NCBI RefSeq assembly: GCF_040712315.1
Contig: NC_134024.1
Location: 25,556,658-25,620,657, forward strand
Length of the DNA: 64,000 bases
Source: Castanea sativa
Lineage: Eukaryota; Streptophyta; Magnoliopsida; Fagales; Fagaceae
Direction: 5' to 3'
Shown: positions 22,087-34,980 of the stretch, one piece after another
How the letters are laid out: the number at the start of each line of letters is the position of its first letter
Position numbering within the stretch: the stretch's first letter is position 1
Program-made: the position numbers and the translations under genes
Notes under the pieces: generated by a model
Databases searched by the model: none
What the model saw: the letters and a program-made list of their open reading frames with translations, nothing else
Told to the model about the DNA's origin: nothing

Positions 22087-22865
22087 CAAGCGGTTACAAG
22101 TAAAGGAATTGCAGTACCTTATATCAACCTACAGTTGAACCCTTATCCCAATACTCAATTAGACTTGTTCTGTAGTGACAATCTCTCATTTTCAATGCAC
22201 GGCTCTCAGTATGTGACTAACTAATTGCGTGGATCCCAGTACGTGACTTCAATCACCAACTTGAGAAAGATGTTGGCTGCAAAATTCTTCATTTTATTCT
22301 CACAATGAAGAACAAGAAGATGCTTGGTTATAGAACACTATGGTGCAAAGACACAGCAACTTCTTCACAAAGAGATGAACTAGGGTAAACTTTGTCTCTG
22401 GTCACAAATTGCTTGAATAGACTTTGCTCAATGCTTGTGCAACTTGTGTATACTTTGACGGCCCTTAAAATAATCCTTTTATATGTCTAGGGTTATGAGA
22501 AAAGAAGGCCCAAAGATATATCCACAGATTGGAATCAAAACAGATCTGAAAAACTGTTTTTCTTAAACCTCGACAGCTAGAGGTGTCGAGATGCTGTCGA
22601 GCCTCGGGGCTAGAACAGCTTATTAAAGCTCGATAGATGAAGCTGTCAAGCCAGATGTCGAGCTTTAATGACAGGCACTTCTTCAACTTGTTTCTTGGAT
22701 AGACTTGCATGACTTTAATATTTGATCTTGAAACCTTGTTTCTTGAAGTATTAAAACATCCTAAATCTACCAAAATACAAGTAAAGTGCGTTTTGTCAAA
22801 GGATTAGCCAATTACAAAAAAGAACGACATATGTTCTTAACAAGTGAACCACATATGTCCTAACA
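22087..22865 (-). repeat. Truncated C3-family LTR fragment inside C2
   Basis: On the minus strand this reads from TGTTAGGACATATGTGG (ending at 22865) to about two thirds along the C3 LTR, matching 45416 to about 46205. The LTR 3' end is missing and no target duplication was seen, so it is a fragment rather than a clean solo LTR. Reading frames inside it are incidental. Confidence 0.85.
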
Positions 22866-23039
22866 ATTAGTGTTTAAGGAATCCTAATAGTTTAGGACTT
22901 CCATTTTAGTCAGTGATTCTATTGAGATTAAAGTCTTGAACAAGTGCAAGGTTATTAGTTGTGATGGGATCACAATTATTTAAGGAAAAACCCAAATAAC
23001 GAGTAGGAGTGCTTAAATAACCCTTTTGTTAAGTTTATT

Positions 23040-23525
23040 GTAATGTGAATAGATACCTTGTCTTGACTTCCAGTCTTGCATTCCATACGGAGGGTATTTA
23101 CTTCACGGATTACAAGGTTAAACTTCTTTGTGATTGCGCGAATGTTCGTTATGCTATTGTGACGTGACTTAGTAACATCACATCGAATTCAAACAATTAA
23201 ACACATTTGATGTGTAGGGTTAAAATTGTGATGAGATCACAATGTTCTCAATACAATCCACTTGTTTTAGAATTTCTAGTGGGAGAGAGATATAAGGGTT
23301 GGATTTCACGGTCTCCATTGTCGGTTCATAGTGGTGTGGGGTAAACATCTTGTCTTGGCCTTGAGCCTTGCGTTCCATGCGGAGGATGTTTACTTCATGG
23401 TACTACAAGATTGAACTTCCCGGTTTATAGTGGTGTGGGCAAGCACCTTGTCTTGGCTTCGAGCCTTGCATTCCATGTGAAGGGTGTTTTGCGTCATGGT
23501 ACTGCAAGATTAAACCTTCCAAGGG
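23040..23525 (+). repeat. Leader tandem repeats of C2, three units of about 100 bp
   Basis: Each unit contains CTTGTCTTGRCTTCNAGYCTTGC, then TTCCATRYGRAGGRTG and CATGGTACTRCAAGAT, near 23060, 23345 and 23450. C1 has related units in its own leader on the minus strand (31500-31700). The repeats lie between primer site and the coding remnant and do not encode protein. Confidence 0.8.
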
Positions 23526-24299
23526 TAGATTTGTGTAACTACACATGGGTATAGGCAATGGTGTACACTAGACTAAGTTTGATAGTATCCTCTATGCTGT
23601 GTCCTTGCTATTATTACTTAGAGGCTAAAGAAAGAGCGGCAAATTATTTTTGTTTGGTAAGAGTTACCATGATAGCATTAATAATGAGAATATTTATCGC
23701 CTAATCATAGTGGTTGGTATTCACTCTATGCTAAAGAATATTAATTGCGGGATTAAGTTGTCGTTGCACCTAGTATAGTACGTTTTTCAGGTTCCATACT
23801 ATATGGTTATGGATACAAAATATAATGTCCCTGTAATTATGTTCATAGTATCAAAATAAAGTTGTCATAAATTTTGTTCTCTAGCTACTATTTTAACTGA
23901 ATCACATTAACTAAGAAATAATTTTGGACATGGTGCTTAAAGGAGCTGAAGTACATAAATATGTTTAGATTCAGCATTGTCATGATTTCCTATACATGAT
24001 GCATTAATGGAAGATAGCTTATGATATGATCATAGTCTCCATTGAAATGCTATAATGTTTTATTGGCTTCTATCTCAATTGTGTTACTGCATGAAATGCA
24101 AGAGTTAATACTAGACTTAAACTTAATATTAAGTCTAAATGAGATGTTTTGGTATGAAATATCGTGCTACTAGACGATATTCAATATAAGTCATATTGAA
24201 TGCCAAGAAAAGATTAAGGAGTTCCAATTCTATATCATTTTATGAAAATATTTTATTTTATTTTTTAAATAAATTGGAATTCTTGGATGTAGAGATTAA

Positions 24300-26760
24300 A
24301 TGTTAATCTCATATGTATATGATCCACAAGTCCTTGTTGGAATCATTTGATCAATTTAGATTGTTTTGGAAATAATTTTTTATTATTATGTAAATTGATG
24401 AGTAAGTTCTACGCAAAGGAAGACATCCTAAAAGCTAAGGCTAAGATCAATATGATTTAATTCAAATTTTTAGCTTAGACCGAAAGGTAAGGGTGGTAAG
24501 AAGAAATTATAATACCAAACAGTTGGAGAAGCTAGTTGCCCTAGTAGTTGCCAAAAGGAAATTAGACTCAAAAGCATGACGAAAAAGAAAGTGTTTCCGG
24601 TTTTGGCAAAGCTAAGCATTGTCCATGATTATTTTCTAGATGGAAATTTATATGTTTTACTTTTTAAAGAGAAAGTTTTTATCCTTTAGCAATGTATGTT
24701 TTGACACTTTTGTCTAGATCTTATTAATCTAAATGATATTCAAGATAGGTGAAAAATAGGCTTTTAGAACCATTATTTTGTTATATTCCCAGTCTATGAA
24801 TTCTATTTAGAGGATAATATGATCTAGGGCTCCTTTTGTAAAAGAATGTAGTTTCAATGACTTCTTTAAGTTAGTGCATATATGAAGGAGGAATAAGACT
24901 CTTTTAGAAATAGTATAAGTATATGATAAGTATTTCCATTTGCTTATTTCTTTTGGAGATATACTCTATGTTTTACTATACATTTTCTAAAATTGATTTC
25001 AAAAGTTTTTTCCTAGGACATTTGTCAAATTATGGATTGGGTGAAAACCTAGTATTTGATACTTCCACTTTTCGGGATATCCTGCACTTGTGCTAGAAAG
25101 GAAGTCTAACAAATTGAAATCAAAAGATAGGAAAATGTGTGTTTATGCTGGGTATCCAAAAGGAATTGCAGAAGATTTTTTTGGTAGTCATAAAGAAAGC
25201 AAGATGTTTGTAAAGTACAAATACAAAGTTCTTGATGATGACTATGTGAATAATCTTAAAGCTATACATAGAATTGTTCTAGAAGAAAAATGTCAGAATT
25301 TGTTGTAAGACAACTATAGAATACATTTAGAAATGAGATGGTTGTATTAGATACACCACAAGGGATTATTCTAAATATTTAGCTAGTACACAAGTACAAT
25401 ATCGTAGTGGGAGGATTGTTAATTACCAAAGAAATTCATACTTTTGGGATAAATTTTTTGAAGTCATTCCACAAGGATATGAATTTGATCCTCAATAAAT
25501 GATATAAAATTTTTGAAGTCATTCCACAATAGATGATATGAATATGGATTATTGGATCAAGGTTATATAAATAAAATTAGATTCTATTTAAAGTCTAGAA
25601 CTTGTAGAGGGGCCTAATGGCATTAAGCCTATTGTTCTCAAATAGGTCTACAAGAAAAATGAGATTAATAGAACTGAAGGTGCAAACCTTCAAAGTCAAG
25701 ACTAGTGGCGAAAAGATTTGTTCCGAAAAGAAATGGTTCGACTATGAAAAGATTTTTTCACCAATAGTCAAGTTTGACACTATCTAGATTTTCTTATTCA
25801 TTGTATTTCATTTGAATGAAATATGACAATGAATGTCAAGAAAGCTTCTTTTAGTGGCAATCTTGAGAAAAACATCTATATGATGTAACTAGACTTGTAC
25901 ATAACAAAGAACCAGTGGTGTTTAGTATGCAAGTTGCTTAAATTCCATTTATAGACTAAAGCAAGCATATAAATCATAAAATATCATCTTTGATCAAGAA
26001 ATCAAATTGTTTGATTTTGATCTAGTATTAAACGGCCTTACGTGTGTAAAAGCTATAATAGAATAATAAATTTCTTAATGTATGTTGATGACATTCTAAT
26101 CATTTAGAATGATGTAGAGTTATTGTCATCAATGGAGTTTTTGGTTGTCTAGTCCAGTTCGATATAAAGTACTTGGGAAAGATTGGTCACATCCTAAGAA
26201 TTAAACTTTGTTAAAATTCAGAATTAAGATGTTTAGTCTATCCCAAACTGCTTAAATAGATTAGATTCTAGCCAAGTATAGCATGTAATACTTCAAGAAA
26301 TGATTCTTTCCTTTTAAGTTTGAAGTTCCTTTATAAAGAGCTATGGTCCTAAGATATATAAAAGGAAGAGCATATTAAGAAGTCTTTATGCTATGCTAAA
26401 TACTAGGTTAAATATATATTTTGCGGTGGGCATAGTAAGCAAATATCAATTGAATCAAAGATCACTTAATTTAGTAGGAGTAAAGCATATACTCAAATAT
26501 CTTAGGAGAATGAGGGATTATATGCTTGTCCAAAAAAGTAAGGCTTTGATAGATATTGTATGTACAAATACTGACTTGTAGTTTGATTGTGATTCATGAA
26601 GTTAGACTTCAAGATATGTATTCATCCTAGGTGGTGAAGATACACATTAAGTGTAAATATTATCTCATTAGAGAGATATGAGTACTTTGAGTAGTAGTAG
26701 AAAAGATAATTTATGGAATAAATCTAGCTGAAACTTGTTTCCAAGCTTTGCCATAGAGTG
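24300..26760 (+). pseudogene. C2 gag-pol remnants, heavily decayed
   Basis: Only pieces can be recognised. Near 25090-25308 an integrase C-terminal stretch reads KMCVYAGYPKG and DDDYVNNLKAIHRIVLEE. Near 26075 an RT box reads FLMYVDDILII, and at 26393-26581 LNTRLNIYFAVGIVSKYQ and HILKYLRRMRDYMLVQ. Stops and indels occur every few dozen codons, and the gag region is unrecognisable. The decay is far greater than the LTR divergence suggests. Confidence 0.75.
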
Positions 26761-26831
26761 ATTGTGAAATACTCTAAAGGGAGATAAGTGTTGGATATAT
26801 GGTAAATTGTCTTTGAGGACAAGTGGAAGAT

Positions 26832-28215
26832 TGTTGGAGTTTATGTCCTAAAATCTAATTTATTGGCATGTCATAAATAAATAATTTATTTAATTATATG
26901 AAACTATTTATATATGAACTAATGGAGCATTATTTTAGTCCATGAGATGCATAATATGTGATTTATGTGAAAAGTCACAGAAGATATAGATCACAAGTTC
27001 TTTGTAAACTTAGAATTTTAGTTTGTAGTTGGTGATGAAATTGGGAATATCATCTGCGAAGACTATAACATATCAACTAAGATGATTTGTCTTAATCATG
27101 GAATTGGAGACTTCTAGTTGGTATGTTGATATGTTTTAAGAGTTAAGACATATTGAACTGGACTGTTGTGAGATTTATTATTCTCCTAATGACTATCAAA
27201 TGAATAATAAATCTCACGACTTCTATTTACATGAACTCTTAATCCTAAGAGGATAATGAACCTAATCATGAAGTGTAGGTTACTTTGATATATCAGGAGT
27301 GAGATCTGAAGTCATGATCAAAACCTAAGTATGTTGGGCAGCCACATTTAGTGTTGATAGAACATATATTCTCAAGATGGAATTCATAATCTCTTAACGG
27401 AGATACAAAATGTTCCCTTGAGATAAGTTTAATGGGTTTGGTTATTCAGAGAGTTGGGCCCAACCACTTTAATAAGGAGTTACTAAAGTATATATTTATG
27501 GAATTGAATTTCATAAATATATGATGAATAACTTAAAGGATTAAACCGGGTACTCAAGGATTAAGATGTAGTAATCTTCAAAGTGGCAGTCTATATTCAT
27601 AATTTTGTACTATTACGAATATTTTAATGAATGAGTTGCATGTACAATAAAGTCTTGGGATATACATTATAGATAAGGCCTAGAGTGTAACTATATTTAT
27701 ATAGTGGTATTAAATATAGGTAATGGTAACTTTGGATTTGTCAAGAGTTGACAGAAAAGCCCAAGGCCCATTGGAGCTAGTGTCCTATTGGTCACTTTTG
27801 GTCCCACTCCAAGCCACACACAAGAGCCCAATTAGAATGACCCAAAAAGTTAGCCCAATTAGATAATCAGTTATATATAAGGAGAGAAACATACAGAATT
27901 TCATAAGTTTTTTCATTAAGTAACAATATCATAATGAAATAGTTTGCATGTAAGTGTTTGACACTCTCCTATTCTCTCATTAGAAACTAATTGAGAAACC
28001 ACACTTCTTAGACATTAAGTGGAATTGGAGTGAAGATTAAAAGTGTTCCCAAGTACTTCTAATCGTTGGTTTTAAGTTTCACCGCATCAAGGTATGCTTT
28101 TTTGTTTTTAAATTCTGAAACTTATATAGTACATGTTATCAGTTGCGAATGAAGTAGATCCATTAATTTTTTCTGCACATGTTTTGTATGAGATACAAAA
28201 ATGTATTTTCCAACA
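26832..28215 (+). repeat. 3' LTR of copia C2 (1384 bp)
   Basis: It runs TGTTGGAGTTTATG to TTTTCCAACA, preceded by the purine tract GAGGACAAGTGGAAGAT. It is nearly the same length as the 5' LTR. Confidence 0.9.
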
Positions 28216-28220
28216 ACTAC

Positions 28221-31153
28221 TTTATCTTGATATCTTTTTTACACACATGGTTCATCAAGATTTTGTTCAAATCCAAATGACTTGATTGCTTGATCAAATC
28301 TAATGTTCCATGACCTAGATACTTGTTTAAGTCTATAAATGGACCTTTTCAACTTGCATAGCATATGCTCTTAGTTCCTTGCTATGAAACCTTTCGGTTG
28401 CATCATGTAGATTTCTTCTTCAAGACTACTATTAAGAAATGCAGTCTTGACATCCATTTGTCAAATCTCATAATCATAATGAGCAGCAATGGATAAGAGA
28501 ATTCTGATAGACTTAAGGCCACTGGCGAAAAATTTTCATCATAGTCAATATCTTATTTTTGTGTATACCCTTTCACCACTAGTCTTGCTTTAGAGGTTTC
28601 AACCTTTCCATCTATCCCTCTCTTCCTTTTGTAAACACATTTGCAACTAACAAGTTTAATGCTGTTAGGCGCCTTTACAAGATCCCATATATGATTGGAA
28701 TACATAGAATCCAATTCAGATTTCATAGCTTGGACCCAATGATGTGCATATATATTATTCATTGCTTCTTCATAAGTGTAAGGATCAGATTCAACCTCTC
28801 CTAAGATAGTTTCATAAGTTTCTCCCAATCATATAAATCTATAGGTGGCCGAACAGTCCTCCCACTACGATAAGGCACCTGTGTACTAGACATTTCATGA
28901 GTAGTATCTTGTGGTGTATCTAATACAACCACATCATCCCTAGTTTCATCCATTGGTTGTTCAACTACATGTTCATCTATTTCAGCCAAAACAACTTTAC
29001 TCCTAGGATTAAAGTTATTCACATAATCATCTTCCAAAAATTTGGCATGGGTACTAACAAAAACTTTGTTATCCTTACGATTATAGAATAAATAACCCTT
29101 AGTTTCTTTTGAATACCCTAAAAACATGCATACTTCTATTTTTGCTTCCAACTTATCAGACTTCCCTTTCAACACATGTGCTGGACATCTCCAAATGTGG
29201 AGATATTTCATATTAGGTTCGCGCCCACTCCACGATTCCTTGGGTGTGTTGGGAATAGATTTTGATGGAACAAAATTCAAAATATGCATTTAAGTTTTTA
29301 GTGCATATCCCCAAAATGAAACTGGTAAAGTTGAGTAACTCATCATGGACCTAACCATTTCCAAAATAGTCTTATTCCTTCATTCCGCTACACCATTTTG
29401 TTGAGGAGTTCCAAGTGCAGTCAATTGGGATACAATCCCATTTTGAATTAGATAATCCTTGAAATCCCCAAGAAGGTATTCGCCACCTCGATTAGATCGA
29501 ATGGCTTTTATGTGTCTACCCAATTGATTCTCAACTTCAGCCCTAACATCTTTGAACTTGTCAAAGGCTTCGAACTTCCGTCTTATTAGGTGCACAACCA
29601 TATCTTGAGTAATCATCCGTAAAGTGATGAAGTACTCATAACCTCATTTTGCTTGGGTTGACATAGGACCACATACATCTGTATGAACTAATTCAAGCAA
29701 CTCTTGGGCTTTTCTACCTTTTGCATTAAAAGATAGTTTGGTCATTTTACCCTTCAAATAAGATTCACAAACTGGAAATTTATCAAAGTCCAATGGCTCT
29801 AAGAGTCCATCTTTGATCAGTCTTTGAATTCTATTTGAATTAATATGCATCATTAAAAGGAAACTTTCTCTTTAATGATTTTACATGAGAGTTATTATTT
29901 ATTTCAGAATTGTATAATTCATGCTTATCAGGAGTTAAAATATAAAGACCATCCACAATATTGCCAGAATAGATAAACACTTTATCCTTCTTTATTACAA
30001 CATTGTCTTTCGGGATAACACAATACCCATGTTTACCCAAATAAGTTGCAGAAATTAAATTCTTACAAACATTAGGTACATATGGACAGTCTTCTTATAT
30101 TAAAACTCTAGAACTAAAACATAAATTAAACACTCCAACAGCTACAATCGAAATCCTGCTCCTATCAGCCAAAGTAAGAAAAAGGTCTCCTTCATTCAGT
30201 CTTTTGGTCTCCTAGAACCCCTGCAAAGAATTGCAGATTTGATTAGTACAACCTGAATCCACACACCAGGAATCTGTGAGATTATGTACTAAAGATATTT
30301 CAAGAAGGAATGAACATTTCATACCCTTATTCTTGGTAGCTATGAATTTTGGACAATTCCTCTTCCAATGCCCTTTTTCACCACAATGGAAACACTTTCC
30401 TTTGATGTACTCCTTCTTCGTTCCCTTGTTGGCAACTCCTAAGGCAATTTGTTTACCATCTTGCTTGGTGAAGACCTTCTTCTTCTTTTTACCTTTGTCT
30501 TTCGACTTAGATTAAGAAGAAGAAGCTTCACCCAAATTGACTTTAACACTAGATGTATTAAGAATGTCTTCCGCCGCCACTAACTCATTCATTAATTCAG
30601 ACAATGAATAAATCTTTTTGTTCATGTTATAATTAAGTCTGAATTCCTTGAATGATTCTGGTAGCGACTGGAGTATCATATCTACTTGGGATTCTTCATC
30701 AATGTCGGCACCTAAAACTTCTAGTGTATTCAAATTAGAGATCATCTTAAGACAATGCTCCCTCACTGAACTACCTTTAGCCATTTTGGTATTATAAATT
30801 TGCCTCATAGTTTTTTGCCTTGCAGAACGGCCTTGCTCACCAAACATCTCCTTTAGACTTAGCATAATGTCCGAAGCTAGTTCTACATCTTGCATTTGAT
30901 GTTGTAGAACATTTGAAATAGATGCTAGGATATAACACTTGTCCATCTCATTAGATTTCTGCTAACGATCATATCGCTGTTTTTCCTCAAGAGGAGCATC
31001 TAATGAAGGAAAGCTAGAACAAGGTTGACAAAGCACATATTTGTGCTCTTCAGCTGTAAAGACAATGTCCAAATTTTTTTTCCAGTCAACATAGTTGAAC
31101 CCAATCAGTTTGTCTTGATTAAGAATAGCAACAAGTGAGCTAAATGATGCCAT
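28221..31153 (-). pseudogene. C1 gag, protease, integrase and RT N-terminal part
   Basis: Gag starts at ATG 31153 (MASFSSLVAILNQDKLIGF) and continues KCYILASISNVLQHQMQ and DMILQSLPESFKEFRLNY. A CCHC knuckle CFHCGEKGHWKRNC lies near 30360-30400, and the protease site WCVDSGCTNQICN near 30240-30270. Integrase parts are ELVHTDVCGPM, IRSNRGGEYLLGDFKDYL and GTPQQNGVAERRNKTILEMV. The DDE residues are visible as HTD, RSNRGGE and GVAER. RT begins WVQAMKSELDSMYSNHIWDL and stops at the C2 insertion. Stops and frame changes occur near 30960, 30513, 29850, 29640, 29290 and 28810. Confidence 0.85.
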
Positions 31154-31479
31154 GATAAAATCTAAAAACAATAAACATGAATATAATAAGTAAACTGAAC
31201 ATTATCAATTTAGCATATAAGCATATAGTATAGAACCTTAATAAAACCATAATATAAAATATTCAATGACAACCCAATCCCATGTCTATAATTCCTTGGT
31301 AGCAAGTTTATTATAAACACTATGATTGATTGAGAACTATTCTCATTATTAGTGCCATCATGATAACTCTTATCAAACACTAATAATATGCTGTATTACC
31401 TTTAGCCTCTAAGTAATAATGATATAGTTTCTTTGAGAGGTTAACATTACACTTAGTCTAGTGTACACCATTATCAAGA

Positions 31480-31945
31480 ATCATGTGTAGCCACATTTCA
31501 TCTCCCTTTTATAGTGTTTAAACTTGTAGTACCATGAAACAAAATACCCTCATTTGGGATCGTGAGACATATATGCCAAGACGAGGTATTTGTCCACACT
31601 ACTTTAAACGGGTAAGTTCAATCTTGTAGTACTATGAAATAAACACCCTCCTTTGGGATCGCGAGGCATATATGTCAAGACAAGGTGCTTATCCCACACT
31701 ACTATGAACTGATAATAGAGGCCATGAGATCCAACCCTTGTATCTCTCTCCCACTAGATGTTTTAAAATAAAGGTTTTTAATTTTAAAACATGCGTAAAC
31801 TAATTACACATAGCCTTGCTCTTTATACATGTAAAAAAAATTTAGAGAAAATTGTGAATCTTCAATCCTCGATCGATTGAGAATGTACCTCGATCGATTG
31901 AGATAAATTCTACCTACTCGATAGATGCTTGATCGATCGAGCTTC
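31480..31945 (-). repeat. C1 leader: tandem units plus TCGATCGA-rich patch
   Basis: Two related units of about 115 bp (around 31525-31625 and 31625-31715) contain TAGTACYATGAAAYAAA and GCATATATGYCAAGACRAGG. Beyond them, 31864-31945 is rich in CTCGATCGATTGAG words. The layout mirrors the C2 leader in the opposite orientation. Confidence 0.75.
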
Positions 31946-32257
31946 GCGAATTTTGAATTTTCTAGAATTTTTCTTAAACAGTTTTTTAATTTTTTTTTTT
32001 TATGAACAAACAACCATCATATGAACATAATAGACAGAGATTGATATCAAAACTGAATTTCATTGATGCTATAGCCTTAAAGTTCAATTTAACATACTTA
32101 CATTCAAATTTAAACAGCATCATAACATCAATATCAGTTTGTATCAAACAATAACTTTAGCAACCATGCAGAAAACTAATTTCTAACAACATGAAACTAT
32201 TGTCACTAATTCCAAAACTCATAAAACTTGTTATGCAGATTCGAAATTGAAGACCAC

Positions 32258-32539
32258 TCTGATATCAATTGTTGGTTAATCTGGTTTTGTATCTCATACA
32301 AAACACACAGCGGAAGCAACAAACACGGATCTATTTCATTTATGATTGATAACATGTACTATGTAAATTTCAGAATTTATGAACAAGACAGCGTACCTTA
32401 GTGTGGTAAAATTCAAAACAAAATATTAGAAGTACATGGGAACACTTTTAATCTTCACTCCAATTCCACTTTACGCTCAAGAAGTGTGGTGTTTCCAAGA
32501 GGGAATAAAGGAGTGGCTTCACTCATACATACACACCAA
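32258..32539 (-). repeat. C1 primer binding site and truncated 5' LTR
   Basis: On the minus strand the LTR ends AACCAACA at 32270 and is followed by ATTGATATCAGAG (32269-32257), a Met-tRNA type primer site. Only about 270 bp of LTR remain. At 32538 it joins RNase H sequence of C1b through the phrase CCAACTTATGGC, which also occurs 35 bp further on. Confidence 0.85.
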
Positions 32540-34044
32540 CTTATGGCAATACAAGATTGCTTAACACTCCTCCAACTTATGGCTCCACCTCCCAAGGTGA
32601 ATACACAACCTGAAGTGGACTTTCTGGAATCAAGATCTGACTGAAAATCTGAATTTGTATAGCCAATGAGAATCAAATCCTCACAACGGTAAACAAGCAT
32701 ATAATCCCTCATTCTCCTTAGATACTTGAGAATATGCTTTACCGCTTGTCAATGTTTAGGTCCTGGATTTGATTGATATCGGCTGACCATGCCCATTGAA
32801 TAACAAATATCTGGTCTAGTACATAGTATGACATACATGAGACTTCCCACTACTGAAGCATAAGGAACTTGTCTCATCATGTTTTCTTCCTCAAGAGTCT
32901 TAGGCCTTTGGTCATCAGAGAGAGGAACTCCATGTTTGAAAGGAAGTAATCATTTCTTGGAGTTTTGCATGCTAAACCGTTCTAGAACCTTATCTATATA
33001 TCCAGTTTGTGACAAACCCAACATCCTATTCTTTCGATTTTGCCAAAGCTTGATCCCTAGAATATAGTTAGCTTTGCCCAAGTCCTTCATATCAAATTGG
33101 CTTGACAACCAAACTTTAACCGATGACACTACCCCTACATCATTTCCAATGAGTAGAATATCATCAACATAAAGCACTAGGAACATTACTACTTTATCTC
33201 GATGTCTTTTGTACACACATGGTTCATCAAGATTTTGTTCAAAACTAAATGACTTGATTGCTTAATAAAATCTAATGTTCTATGACCTAGATGCTTGTTT
33301 AAGTCCATAATGGACATTTTCTACTTACATACTATATGCTCTTGGTTCTTTACTATGAAACCTTCTAGTTGCATCATATAGATTTCTTCTTCAAGATTGT
33401 CATTAAGAAATGTAGTCTTGACATCCATTTGTCATATCTCATAATCATAATGAGCAACAATGGATAAGAGAATCTGATAGACTTAAGCATGGCTACTGGC
33501 GAAAAAGTTTCATTATAGTCGATACCTTATTTTTGTGTATACCCTTTCACCACTAGTCTTGCTTTAAGGGTTTCAACCTTTCCATCTATCCCTCTCTTCC
33601 TCTTGTAAACCCATTTGCAACCAACATGTGTAATGTCGTTAGGTGCCTTTACAAGATCCCATACATGATTGGAATACATAGAATCCAATTCAGATTTCAT
33701 AGTTTGGACCTAATGATGTGCATCTATATCATTCATTGCTTCTTCATAAGTGTAAGGACCAGATTCGACTTCTCCTAAGATAGCTTCATAAGCTTCTCCC
33801 AAACCTATAAATCTTATAGGTGGCCGAGCAATCCTCCCACTACAATGAGGCACTTGTGTACTAGACATCTCATGAGTAGTATCATGTGGTGTATCTAATA
33901 CAACCACATCATCCCTAGTTTTATCCATTGATTGTTCAACTATAGGTTCATTTATTTAAACCAAAACAACTTTACTCTTAGGATTAAAGTTATTCACAAT
34001 ATCATCTTCCAAAAATTTGGCATGGGCACTAACAAACACTTTGG
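32540..34044 (-). pseudogene. C1b: second partial copy of the C1 pol region
   Basis: The minus strand reads, from high to low coordinate: integrase C-terminus and RSGRIARPP linker, RT start, QNFDEPCVYKRHRDKV, LVLYVDDILLIGNDVG, DLGKANYILGIKLWQN, then RNase H SRKSTSGCVFTLGGGA. It has no LTR of its own. One end abuts the C1 LTR fragment and the other stops in integrase at 34044 against Tat 2 gag. It is uninterrupted at the site where C2 entered C1. Confidence 0.85.
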
Positions 34045-34980
34045 CATGTGCAGAGCCTTCCCCACCACACTCAAAGGACCAGCTCGAGTATGGTTTAGCA
34101 ATATAACTCCCAATACTGTCTCAACCTTCAAGGAATTGAGTCGGCTTTTCATCACACACTTCATTGGAGGTTTGTGATACAAGAGGTCCTCGGCAAGCCT
34201 CCTAAATATCAAGTAAGGACGATGAGAGCTTAAGGTCGTTTGTCACTCAGTTCAACAATGAGGCACTACTGATCGATGAAGCCGATGATAAGGTCCTGGT
34301 CACAGCCTTCACCAATGGATTCCAATCCGAAAAGTTCTTATTCTCAATTTACAAGAACGACCCGAAGACCATGGCTAACATGTTATACCGAGCCACGAAG
34401 TATATAAATGTTGAGGATGCCATGATTGTTAAAGGGGGTGGACCGAAGAAGCGAGAGAAGCATGACGATCCCCGTCTAAAAAAGGGAAGGAAGTTAGTCA
34501 AAACAGGCGACAGAAAGGACGAACGAAGGTCAAGACCCCTGCCAGGGCGAATGGCCAACTTCATTCCACTTAACGCCCTACTTGATCAAGTTCCGATGCA
34601 AATCAGAGATGACCTTGCTTTGGCATGCTAGGTAAGCTAAAGGGCGACCCAAATAGAAGGCCGAGGAATAAGTATTGCCGCTTCCACCGTGACCACGGGT
34701 ATGACACCTTCAATTGCTATGACCTAAAGCAATAGATAGAAGCCTTCATTAGATAAGAAAAATTGCAACGATTCGTAGGGTGAGAAAAGGTAGGAGAAAA
34801 CCCACCAAGGGACCAAGAACCAAATTGACAGGTTGAGGAGCAACCTAGAGCTCCACTTGGAGATATAAGAGTGATCTTCGGGGGAGTCATGATGATCAGA
34901 TCCTCGAGGAAAGCAAGGAAGACATACCTACGAATGGTGTAAAACGTCCAATTCACCGGTCGTCTGCCCAAGCTTTTTCG
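34045..34980 (+). pseudogene. Tat 2 gag, 5'-truncated
   Basis: It starts in mid-gag with CRAFPTTLKGPARVWFSNIT directly after C1b sequence. It continues FVTQFNNEALLIDEADDKVL, TMANMLYRATKYINVEDA and FIPLNALLDQVPMQI. The Cys/His segment is YCRFHRDHGYDTFNCYDL, followed by a TAG at 34733-34735 at the same codon that is TAA in Tat 1. Several frame changes separate the blocks. Confidence 0.8.

Larger units (their letters stand above)
19953..28215 (+). mobile_element. Copia element C2, complete ends, inserted in C1
   Basis: The 8263-bp element runs from TGTTGGGG to TTCCAACA and is flanked by the five-base duplication ACTAC (19948-19952 and 28216-28220). Both LTRs, the primer site and the polypurine tract (GGACAAGTGGAAGAT before 26832) are present. 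Copy C1b carries the unfilled site once (ACTAC at 33188-33192), confirming the insertion. Its coding region is badly decayed, so it was probably mobilised in trans. Confidence 0.93.
17542..32539 (-). mobile_element. Copia element C1, split by C2, 5' LTR truncated
   Basis: Read on the minus strand: 5' LTR fragment (32539-32270), primer site, leader repeats, gag, protease/integrase, RT, the C2 insertion, the rest of RT and RNase H, polypurine tract, and a full 3' LTR (18932-17542). Without C2 the element is about 6.7 kb. Its LTR is visibly related to that of C2 (shared phrases such as AACATATCAACTAAGAT), so C1 and C2 are subfamilies of one lineage. Several stops make the coding part inactive. 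Confidence 0.9.

Noticed and set aside
22465..22773. 102-codon frame on the minus strand
   Set aside because: It lies inside a reversed C3 LTR fragment, has no motif and is not preserved in the other LTR copies.
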